Positions 36,256 to 43,526 of a DNA stretch of 64,000 bases are shown here, in pieces. The notes below the pieces were generated by a model. The model was not told the origin of the DNA. It made no database searches and was given only the letters and a program-made list of their open reading frames with translations. The translations under genes and the position numbers were made by a program. The stretch is from Clavibacter sp. A6099 (lineage in GTDB: Bacteria; Actinomycetota; Actinomycetes; Actinomycetales; Microbacteriaceae): NCBI RefSeq assembly GCF_021919125.1, contig NZ_CP083439.1, forward strand, positions 248,001 to 312,000, written 5' to 3'. The stretch's first letter is position 1, and each line of letters opens with the position of its first letter.

Positions 36256-37109
36256 GCGGAGGATCCGACGCCGGGTCCGGAGCCGCCGCCGTGCGCGCCA
36301 TGGACCCGCGCGCCGCGGCCGCCCTGCTCGACGACCTCGCCGATCACGGCTGGCCGGCGGAGCACCGCGAGCGGCACGGGGGCTGGATCCTGCGTGCCGC
36401 CGGGGGAGTGACCAAGCGCGCGAACTCGGCGCTCCCGGCCGGCCCCGTCGCCGATCCGGACGCCGCGCTCGACGCGGTCGAGGCCTTCGCGCGCGACCAC
36501 GGCATCGACGCCTGCGTGCAGGTGTCGCCCGCGTCCGAGCCCGCCGACCTCGCGTCCCGCCTGGCCGCCCGCGGCTACGTCGCCGAGGCGCGCACGCTCG
36601 TGCAGGTCGCCGACGCCGCCGCGGTGGCGGAGCGGCTGGTGGGTGCGCGGCCCGCGGATCCCGCGCTCGCCGTCACGGTCGCCGACGCGCCCGACGACGC
36701 CTGGCTCGACGCGTGGTGGAGCGTCGACGGGCGCGGCGGATCCGCGGAGCTCGCCGTCGCGCGCGGGATCCTCGAGCGCGGCCCCGCCGTGTACGCGTCC
36801 GTGCGCGACGGCGACCGCGTGCTCGCCACCGCGCGGCTCGCGCTCGTGGGCGCCTGGGGCGGACTCTTCGCCGTCGCGACGCGCCCCGAGGCCCGCCGCC
36901 GCGGGCTGTCGCGGGCGGCCATGGCAGCGGCGGTCCGGGCCGGCGTCGAGCGGGGGATCACGGACCTCTGGCTGCAGGTCGTCGCCGAGAACGACGGGGC
37001 CCTGGCCCTGTACGAGGGGCTCGGCTTCGTGCCCGCCTCGCGCTACGAGTACTGGGCGCGCACCCGCCAGCCGTCCGCCGCGACCACGTCGGCGAGGAAC
37101 CCCGCGTAG
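36252..37109 (+). CDS. GNAT acetyltransferase with a long N-terminal domain
   Basis: A 285-residue protein. The N-terminal part, with GWPAEHRERHGGWILRAAGG and ACVQVSPASEPADLASRL, is found in a family of two-domain GNAT proteins. The C-terminal GNAT domain (about 140-280) has the acetyl-CoA turn RPEARRRGLSRAAMAAAV and ends with LQVVAENDGALALYEGLGF. Start GTG 36252 overlaps the dipeptidase stop. Its last 67 bp overlap the 3' end of the ABC transporter gene on the other strand. Substrate unknown; a peptide or amino-acid derivative would suit the neighbouring dipeptidase. Confidence 0.82.
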   Translation: MSGGSDAGSGAAAVRAMDPRAAAALLDDLADHGWPAEHRERHGGWILRAAGGVTKRANSALPAGPVADPDAALDAVEAFARDHGIDACVQVSPASEPADLASRLAARGYVAEARTLVQVADAAAVAERLVGARPADPALAVTVADAPDDAWLDAWWSVDGRGGSAELAVARGILERGPAVYASVRDGDRVLATARLALVGAWGGLFAVATRPEARRRGLSRAAMAAAVRAGVERGITDLWLQVVAENDGALALYEGLGFVPASRYEYWARTRQPSAATTSARNPA

Positions 37110-38785
37110 ACGCCCGGCTGCCCGGCCAGAGCGTCGTGCGTCCCGCGCTGCACGAGGCGCCCGCCGTCGAGCACGAGGATCTCGTCGGCGCTCCGCACGG
37201 TGTCGAGCCGGTGGGCGATCACGAGCAGGGTGCGGCGCCCGCGCAGGAGCCGGATCGCCTCGGCCACGGCCGCCTCGCTCTCCGCGTCGAGCGCTGCCGT
37301 GGCCTCGTCGAGCACGACCACGGGCGCGTCCTTCAGGAGCACCCTGGCGATCGACACGCGCTGGCGCTGGCCGCCCGACAGCTGTCGGCCGCCCTCGCCC
37401 ACCGGTGTGTCGAGGTCGAGGCCGTCGCCGAGCGGCAGGCCCGCGCGGCGGAGCGCGTCCGCCACGGCCGCGTCGTCCGCGTCCGGATCCGCGATGCGCA
37501 CGTTGTCGCCGAGCGTGCCCGCGAGCAGGTGGACGTCCTGGAAGACGGTGGACACGTGCGCGGCCACGTCGGCGAGCGCCATGTCGCGGACGTCGACGCC
37601 GCCGATGCGCACGGCCCCGCCCGTCACGTCGGCGGCGCGGGCGATGAGCCGGGCGACCGTCGTCTTCCCGGATCCGGACGGCCCCACGAGCGCGGTCATG
37701 CCGCCGGCGGGTAGCGCGGCGTCGAGGCCCGAGACGGCCTCGGCCGCGGATCCCGGGTAGGAGAAGGACACGCCGTCGAGCTCCACGTCGGCGCCGGCCG
37801 GCACGCGCGCCGCGCCGGGCTGCGGCTCGGGGAGGGGGGCGGCATCGAGGATCCGGGCCACAACCCCGAGGTCGCGCCGCGCCGCGCGCACGCCGACCGC
37901 CAGCTCCGCCGCCTGGCCCACGAGGTCGGCCGCGTGGAAGACGAGCACGAGCGTCGCGACCGTGCGACCCGGGTCGACGGGGCCGCCGAGCACGCGGGTC
38001 ACCACGATGGCGAGCGCCACCACGAGCACGACGCGCACGGCGGCGCCGAACGCGACCAGCCCCGCGACCGTGCGGCCGATGAGCGCGCGCGACGCGGCGC
38101 GGTGCCGCAGGAGGATCGCGTCGACGAGGCCCGCGTCGCGCCCGGTGCGCCCGTGGGCGCGCAGCACGTGCTGCGCCTGGGCGAACTCGACGACGCGCTC
38201 GCCGATCCCCGTGTCGGCGGCGGCGCGCTCGGCGTCGGCGCGCGCCACGATCCGGCCGCCGACGCGGAGGGCCAGCACCAGGAGGGGCGCGAGCACGAGG
38301 AGGGCGACGCCGAGCGGGGGATCCAGCACCAGGAGGCTCGCCGCGATCACCGCGGGCACGACGGTCGCGGTGATGAGCGGACGCAGCAGGTACGCGGGCA
38401 CGCCCATCGACGCGAGCACGCTGCCGCCCGCGGCGGCCGTGAGCTCCGCGCGATGGGTGGCGTCGAACCAGGCGAGCGGCAGGCGCACCACGTGGTCGCC
38501 GAGGCGGTGGTGCAGCGCGTTCGCCGCCCGGACCCCCGCCCCGAACGCGGCCGACTGTGCCCGGGCCTGCACGGCGAGGTGGGCGGCGGCGAAGAGCAGG
38601 AACAGGGCGATCCACGGCCACGCGGACGACGGATCCCGGCCGAAGAGGCGCTCCAGCACCGGCACGAGGGCCACCACCGCCGCGCCGTGCAGGACGGAGG
38701 CCGCCGCCATCCGCGCCACGACCGGGCGCAGCTCCCGCACGCCCTCGGGCCCCAGGGTGCGCCGGGCATCGTCGATCGCGCGCAT
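37043..38785 (-). CDS. ABC half-transporter, IrtB/YbtQ-like (metallophore uptake)
   Basis: A 580-residue membrane domain fused to an ATPase. Six membrane helices (about residues 15-300) are followed by the nucleotide-binding domain: Walker A GPSGSGKTT, signature LSGGQRQRVSIARVLL and Walker B VVVLDEATAALD. It has the exporter fold, but heterodimers of this type (IrtAB in mycobacteria, YbtPQ in Yersinia) import metal-siderophore complexes. It follows the other half-transporter with a 1-nt overlap (TGATG at 38785). Its place at the end of the NRPS tailoring operon supports uptake of the cluster's product. The 3' end overlaps the acetyltransferase gene by 67 bp. Confidence 0.85.
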   Translation of the reverse strand: MRAIDDARRTLGPEGVRELRPVVARMAAASVLHGAAVVALVPVLERLFGRDPSSAWPWIALFLLFAAAHLAVQARAQSAAFGAGVRAANALHHRLGDHVVRLPLAWFDATHRAELTAAAGGSVLASMGVPAYLLRPLITATVVPAVIAASLLVLDPPLGVALLVLAPLLVLALRVGGRIVARADAERAAADTGIGERVVEFAQAQHVLRAHGRTGRDAGLVDAILLRHRAASRALIGRTVAGLVAFGAAVRVVLVVALAIVVTRVLGGPVDPGRTVATLVLVFHAADLVGQAAELAVGVRAARRDLGVVARILDAAPLPEPQPGAARVPAGADVELDGVSFSYPGSAAEAVSGLDAALPAGGMTALVGPSGSGKTTVARLIARAADVTGGAVRIGGVDVRDMALADVAAHVSTVFQDVHLLAGTLGDNVRIADPDADDAAVADALRRAGLPLGDGLDLDTPVGEGGRQLSGGQRQRVSIARVLLKDAPVVVLDEATAALDAESEAAVAEAIRLLRGRRTLLVIAHRLDTVRSADEILVLDGGRLVQRGTHDALAGQPGVYAGFLADVVAADGWRVRAQYS

Positions 38786-40590
38786 CAGCGCACCTCCTCA
38801 TGGGTCTCGGTGGGCGCGGGCGTGGTCCCGCCGGCGGCGAGGAGCCGCGCGTACAGGCCGTGCCGTACCAGGAGCTCCGCGTGCGTGCCCTGCTCCACGA
38901 TGCGTCCGGCCTCCATCACGACGATGCGGTCGGCGTGCTCCACCGTCTCCAGCCGGTGCGCGACGACCAGCACGGTCCGGCCCTGGGTCGCGGAGGCGAG
39001 GGCGCGCTGCATGCGCGCGGCCGTGCTCGGGTCGGCGTGCGCCATCGGCTCGTCGAGCACCAGCACCGGGCAGTCGGCGACGAGAGCGCGGGCGAGGGCG
39101 ATGCGCTGGGCCTCGCCGCCGGAGAGGCCGCCGCGCGGATCCAGCACGGTGCCGTACCCGTCGGGCAGGTCGTCGATGACGTCGTCGACCTGCGCGACCC
39201 GCGCGGCGGCGCGCACCTCGTCGAGCGGCGCATCGGGGCGTCCCAGGCGGAGGTTCTCGAGCGCCGTGTCGCGCAGCAGCACCGTGTCCTGAAGCACGCA
39301 GCCGACCTGGGCGTGCCAGGCCGACGGGGTCGCGTCGCGCACGTCGACGCCGCCGAGCTCCAGGGTGCCGCGGGTGGGCAGGCGCAGGCGGGCGACGAGG
39401 GCCGCGAGCGTGGACTTGCCCGAGCCGGACGGGCCGACGATCGCGGTCACGGATCCCGGGGGCAGGTCGAGGTCGACGTCCCGGAGCGCATCGAGCTGGC
39501 CGTCGTAGGAGAAGCAGACGCCGCGCAGCGCGAGGCCGGCGCCCCGGCTGACGTCGGGCAGGCGCGGGTCGGAGACCTCGGGCTCGACGGGCGCGCGGAG
39601 CACCTCGTCGACGGAGGCCGCCGCGTCGACGGCGCCGCGGATCGCCTGCACGCGCGGGCCGATGGCGCCCACGGGCGCCGCCATCGCGGGCGCGAGCAGG
39701 AGGAAGGGGGCGAGGTCCGCGGCGGGCAGCGCGCCGGATGCGACCATCGCGCCGCCGACGGGCACGACGAGGGCGAGCACGCCGATGGGCGAGACGGTCA
39801 GCCAGGACGCGGTCGTGGCCGCCGTGGTGCGCGCGACCCATGCGCCGAAGAACGCGGCGAACGCGTCGACGGCGCGCAGGTAGCGCGCGTGCGCGCGGCC
39901 GGGCAGGCCGAAGGAGCGCACCACCTGGATCCCGTCGGCGAACTCCACCACGCTTCCCGCGATCTCGGCCGACGCGCGCCCGTACTCCGCCATGGACGAC
40001 ATCGCGCCCGCCATCGCCCGCGCGAAGAGCACGACGCCGGCGACGAGCGGCAGGAGGCACACGAGCGCGAGCGGCACGTCGAGCGCGAGCAGGTAGACGA
40101 GCGACGCGACGGTGACGATGACGAGCCGCGTGACGTCGAGGAGCGTGTGGGCGACGAGCGCGTGCAGCGCGGCCACGTCCTGCTGCACGGACTGGCGCAC
40201 CTTGCCTGCGTCGTGGTCGTCGAACCAGGCGAGCGGGACCAGGCCGAGCCGCGCGACCACGAGGCGCCGGAGGTCGAGCTGGAGGTCGGCGTCGGCGAGG
40301 TGCGTGAGGGTGTCGGCGGCCGCGGCGAGCAGGAGGCCCGCGAGGCCGGCGACGGCGGCGAGGATCACCGCGCCCCACGCCGGGGGACCGCCGGGGTCGG
40401 CGACCGCGGTCCGGCCGATCTCGGCGACCGCGACGACGGCGGCGAGCCCGCTCGCGGAGGCGGCGGCCTGCAGCAGCACGGCCGCGACCAGACGGCCGCG
40501 GACCGCGCGGACGGCCGCGGCCACCGTCGCGGGCGGGTCCGTCGCGTCGGCTGCGTCCGTCACGTCGGTCGCGCTGGGCACGTCCGTCAC
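38785..40590 (-). CDS. ABC half-transporter, IrtA/YbtP-like (metallophore uptake)
   Basis: A 601-residue membrane plus ATPase protein, partner of the next gene. The six-helix membrane domain contains LAWFDDHDAGKVRQSVQQDV, a coupling region typical of the IrtA/YbtP group. The ATPase has GPSGSGKST, LSGGEAQRIALARAL and VLVLDEPMAHAD. No siderophore-interaction (SIP) domain is fused to it, unlike mycobacterial IrtA, so metal release must happen another way. Start is GTG 40590, overlapping the methyltransferase stop (GTGA). Import of the metal complex is the likely role; export of the free ligand cannot be excluded. Confidence 0.85.
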   Translation of the reverse strand: MTDVPSATDVTDAADATDPPATVAAAVRAVRGRLVAAVLLQAAASASGLAAVVAVAEIGRTAVADPGGPPAWGAVILAAVAGLAGLLLAAAADTLTHLADADLQLDLRRLVVARLGLVPLAWFDDHDAGKVRQSVQQDVAALHALVAHTLLDVTRLVIVTVASLVYLLALDVPLALVCLLPLVAGVVLFARAMAGAMSSMAEYGRASAEIAGSVVEFADGIQVVRSFGLPGRAHARYLRAVDAFAAFFGAWVARTTAATTASWLTVSPIGVLALVVPVGGAMVASGALPAADLAPFLLLAPAMAAPVGAIGPRVQAIRGAVDAAASVDEVLRAPVEPEVSDPRLPDVSRGAGLALRGVCFSYDGQLDALRDVDLDLPPGSVTAIVGPSGSGKSTLAALVARLRLPTRGTLELGGVDVRDATPSAWHAQVGCVLQDTVLLRDTALENLRLGRPDAPLDEVRAAARVAQVDDVIDDLPDGYGTVLDPRGGLSGGEAQRIALARALVADCPVLVLDEPMAHADPSTAARMQRALASATQGRTVLVVAHRLETVEHADRIVVMEAGRIVEQGTHAELLVRHGLYARLLAAGGTTPAPTETHEEVR

Positions 40591-41375
40591 CGGCCCAGCA
40601 CCGCGATCTCGGTCGCCGCGTCCTCGGTCCCGCCGCGGAGCAGGCTCCACGACCGGCCCGCCTCCCGTGCGAGCGTCTCCGCGTCCAGGCTGTGCCATTC
40701 GTATCCTCCTCGGACCTCGCGTACCGTCTTCGCGCCGTCGAGCACGAGCCAGCGGGTGGTGAAGCGGGTGGCGCCGTCGCGGCCGGGCTCGGCCGTGGTC
40801 CACCACTCGTATGCCTGGGTGCCGATGCGCTCGCGCAGGAGGCGCGTCGGCGGGAGGGAGCGCGCGCTCGTCCCCATCAGGTCGACGACGACCACGCCGC
40901 CGCGGACGAGGCGCTCGAGGCAGCGGCGCCAGAGGTCGGCCCGATCGTCGCTCCCGATGTGGCCGGCGACGCCGATGAGGACGACCGCGCGGATCCGCTC
41001 GGGCAGCACGAGCTCCTGCGCCGTCTCGGGGCGGATGGTGACCCGGCTGCGGAGGTCGGGATCCTCGTGCACGCGGCTGCGCAGCACGGCGCGCATGACG
41101 GGGGAGGGCTCCGCGGCGAGGATCGGCGCGCCGGGCACGAGGTCGGCGAGGAGGCGCGTGACGCGGCCGGTGCCGGCGCCGAGCTCCACGACGGTGCCGG
41201 GGTCTGCGGCGTCGTCCGCGTCGGGATCGTCGTCCGCGTAGTTCCTGGAGGCCGCGCCCGCCGGGGCGCCCGCCAGCGCCTCGGCGAGCACGCCCGCGAG
41301 CGCCTCCGTGTGGCGCCGGGCGACGAGGTCGTAGAACTCCGCGCCCGGCGAGTAGTCCTGGAGGTCGAGGGTCAC
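40587..41375 (-). CDS. SAM-dependent methyltransferase of the NRPS cluster
   Basis: A 262-residue class I methyltransferase. Motif I is VVELGAGTGRVTRLL, followed by ILAAEPSPVMRAVLRSR (acidic post-I residue) and AVVLIGVAGHIGSDDRADLW. GGVVVVDLMG is the next strand. It is clearly paralogous to the methyltransferase domain fused to the reductase at 43.5-45.4 kb (shared AEPS..RAVL..R and the EWW motif). Start GTG 41375 overlaps the thioesterase stop (GTGA). It may methylate a thiazolidine nitrogen, a ring carbon or the phenolic part; the site cannot be read from sequence. Confidence 0.82.
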   Translation of the reverse strand: MTLDLQDYSPGAEFYDLVARRHTEALAGVLAEALAGAPAGAASRNYADDDPDADDAADPGTVVELGAGTGRVTRLLADLVPGAPILAAEPSPVMRAVLRSRVHEDPDLRSRVTIRPETAQELVLPERIRAVVLIGVAGHIGSDDRADLWRRCLERLVRGGVVVVDLMGTSARSLPPTRLLRERIGTQAYEWWTTAEPGRDGATRFTTRWLVLDGAKTVREVRGGYEWHSLDAETLAREAGRSWSLLRGGTEDAATEIAVLGR

Positions 41376-42190
41376 GGGAACATCGCCTCCGCCTGGGTGG
41401 GGAACGCCAGCGCGGGATCCAGCAGGGACGCGATCGCCTCGACCACCTCGGCCGGCCGCTCGGCCAGGTAGAAGTGGCCGCCGCGGAACACCCGGAGGCC
41501 GGTGCCGGAGTCGGCGCCGGAGTCAGGGCCGCCGCCGGCCACGAGCAGGTGCCACGCCTCGGCCTCCGCGGGCCGCAGCTCGGGATCCGCGTCGCCGCTG
41601 AACACGCTCACCGGGCAACCGGGCCCGGGCCCGGGTGCGGTGCGGTGCGTCTCCACGAGCCGGTAGTCGTCGCGCAGGCAGGCGAGCACGGTGCGGCGCA
41701 TGTCGTCGTCGGCGAGGATCTCGGGCGCGGTCCCGCCCTGCCGCTCGAGGTCGGCGACCAGCGCGGCGTCGTCCTGCCGGTGCAGGGTGCCGCCCCACCG
41801 CACGGTCGGCGCGCGGCGTCCCGACACGACGAGCCGGGCGGCGGGGCGGCCGCGCGCGGCGAGGACGCGCGCGGTCTCGTAGGCGACCAGGGCGCCCATG
41901 CTGTGGCCGAAGAGCACGACGGGCAGGCGCTCGGGCAGCGCGTCGACGGCCTCCGCGACCTCGGCGGCGAGCGTGTCGAGGTCGGGGCTGACCGGGTCGC
42001 CGTAGCGGTCGCCGCGGCCCGAGTACTGCACCGCGAGGACCTCGACGCCCCGCGGCGCGAACGGCGCCCAGCCGCGGTAGGCGGTCGCCGCGCCGCCGGC
42101 GTGCGGCAGGCAGAGGAGGCGGACGCGGGCATCCGGTGCCGGGGCGATGCGCCGCAGACAGCCGCCCTCGGCGCGCGGGGTCTCGATCAT
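41372..42190 (-). CDS. Type II (editing) thioesterase
   Basis: A 272-residue alpha/beta hydrolase of the YbtT/GrsT group that clears wrongly loaded carrier proteins of the NRPS. LLCLPHAGGAATAYRGW is the family start, the active Ser is in VVLFGHSMGALVAYE, and the catalytic His is near FRGGHFYLAE. It is the first gene of the operon with the methyltransferase and both ABC half-transporters. Its start (ATG 42190) is divergent from the P450 gene, with a Zur-like box between them. Confidence 0.9.
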   Translation of the reverse strand: MIETPRAEGGCLRRIAPAPDARVRLLCLPHAGGAATAYRGWAPFAPRGVEVLAVQYSGRGDRYGDPVSPDLDTLAAEVAEAVDALPERLPVVLFGHSMGALVAYETARVLAARGRPAARLVVSGRRAPTVRWGGTLHRQDDAALVADLERQGGTAPEILADDDMRRTVLACLRDDYRLVETHRTAPGPGPGCPVSVFSGDADPELRPAEAEAWHLLVAGGGPDSGADSGTGLRVFRGGHFYLAERPAEVVEAIASLLDPALAFPTQAEAMFP

Positions 42191-42261
42191 GGCGCGGCTC
42201 CTCGCTGCGGTCGTCGGTCGTCGGTCGGCGGTGGGCGGTCGGGGAGGAGCGTAGTCCTTAT

Positions 42262-42276
42262 TGAGAACCATGTGCA
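42262..42276. promoter_or_regulatory. Zur-like box between thioesterase operon and P450 gene
   Basis: TGAGAACCATGTGCA; the opposite strand reads TGCACATGGTTCTCA, matching the actinobacterial Zur consensus TGAAAATGATTTTCA at 11 of 15 positions. It lies in the 139-bp divergent promoter region, 72 bp from the thioesterase start and 54 bp from the P450 start. It resembles the box at 58989. By-eye match; binding not shown. Confidence 0.5.
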
Positions 42277-42329
42277 ATAGTGGCCGCTGCCGTGCGACCG
42301 AGCCGGCCCGATCCCCGCAAGGAGAAGCC

Positions 42330-43526
42330 GTGTCCGCCGTCACTCCCCCCGCATTCCCGTTCCGCCGCGCGTGCCCGTACCACCCGCCGACCGAGTACGA
42401 CGCGATCCGGGAGCACGGCCCCCTCACCCGCGTGAGCCTGCCCACGGGCGGCGACGCGTGGATCGTCACGCGCTACGACGACGTGCGGCGCCTCCTCGCC
42501 TCGCCCGACCTCAGCTCCGACGCGCGCGACGAGCGCTTCCCCGCGATGGGCGTGGGCGAGCGCGAGGCGGCGGCGAAGGCACGGCCGTTCATCCGGATGG
42601 ACGCCCCCGACCACACGAGGTACCGCACCGCGTTCCTCTCCGAGTTCAGCGCCCGCCGCGTGCGCGAGCTGGAGCCCGCGGTCACCCGCGTCATCGACGA
42701 CGCGCTCGACCGGCTGCCGGCCGTCGGACCGCCCGTGGACTTCGTGCGCCACGTGGCGAACGCCGTCTCGACGGGCGTGATCTGCGAGCTCGTCGGCGTC
42801 GAGGACGCCGACACCGAGTTCTTCCGCGACGTCGTCCGGGTCTCCGGATCCCGGCACAGCACCGCCGAGGAGGTGGGGCGTGCCATCGGATCGCTCTTCC
42901 AGCTGCTCGACGCGCTCGTCGAGCGCCGTCTCGCCGAGCCGAGCACCGACCTCCTCGGCCGCTTCGTGCAGAAGCACCTCGTCGGCGGCGGGTTCGCGCG
43001 GCAAGAGGTGCTCTCCGCCATCGCGATGGTGGTCATCGCGGCGCGCGAGACAACCACGGCGAGCATCGCGCTCGCGACGCTGCAGCTGCTGGAGCGGCCG
43101 GAGCTCGTGGCGGCGGCCCTGGTCGACCCGGAGACTCTGCCCGGGCTGGTCGACGAGCTCCTGCGCCGCACCGCGGTGAGCGACGCGCTGCCGCTGCGGG
43201 TCGCGACGGCCGACATCGCGGTCGGCGAGGCGCTCATCCGCGCGGGCGACGGCGTCATCCTCCTGCTCGGCGCGGCGAACCACGATCCGGAGCGGTTCCC
43301 CGACCCCTACGCCATCGACCCGTCGCGCCCACCGCGTCACCTCACCTTCGGGCACGGCGCGCACGCGTGCTTCGGGGCGAGCCTCGCGCGGATGGAGATC
43401 CGCCTGCTGCTCCAGGCCCTCTTCACGCGCTACCCGGACCTGCGCCTCGCCACCCCGCTCGACCAGGTCGAGCTGAAGCACGAGTCGGCGTCCTTCGGCG
43501 TGGAGGAGATGCTCGTCACGTGGTGA
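42330..43526 (+). CDS. Cytochrome P450
   Basis: A 398-residue soluble bacterial P450. The heme ligand Cys is in LTFGHGAHACFGASLAR. The K-helix ExxR is in LVDELLRRT, and the I-helix oxygen-activation stretch is VIAARETTTASIAL. AGGAGA sits just before GTG 42330, which I take as start; an ATG at 42273 and other starts upstream lie inside the regulatory box. It would hydroxylate or otherwise oxidise the NRPS product or a precursor. A P450 is also present in the coelibactin cluster. It converges with the reductase-methyltransferase gene, overlapping it by 11 bp. Confidence 0.9.
   Translation: MSAVTPPAFPFRRACPYHPPTEYDAIREHGPLTRVSLPTGGDAWIVTRYDDVRRLLASPDLSSDARDERFPAMGVGEREAAAKARPFIRMDAPDHTRYRTAFLSEFSARRVRELEPAVTRVIDDALDRLPAVGPPVDFVRHVANAVSTGVICELVGVEDADTEFFRDVVRVSGSRHSTAEEVGRAIGSLFQLLDALVERRLAEPSTDLLGRFVQKHLVGGGFARQEVLSAIAMVVIAARETTTASIALATLQLLERPELVAAALVDPETLPGLVDELLRRTAVSDALPLRVATADIAVGEALIRAGDGVILLLGAANHDPERFPDPYAIDPSRPPRHLTFGHGAHACFGASLARMEIRLLLQALFTRYPDLRLATPLDQVELKHESASFGVEEMLVTW

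Noticed and set aside
42261-42329. Longer P450 N-terminus starting upstream
   Set aside because: The extra residues are not P450-like and the segment contains the Zur-like box; GTG 42330 has AGGAGA just before it.
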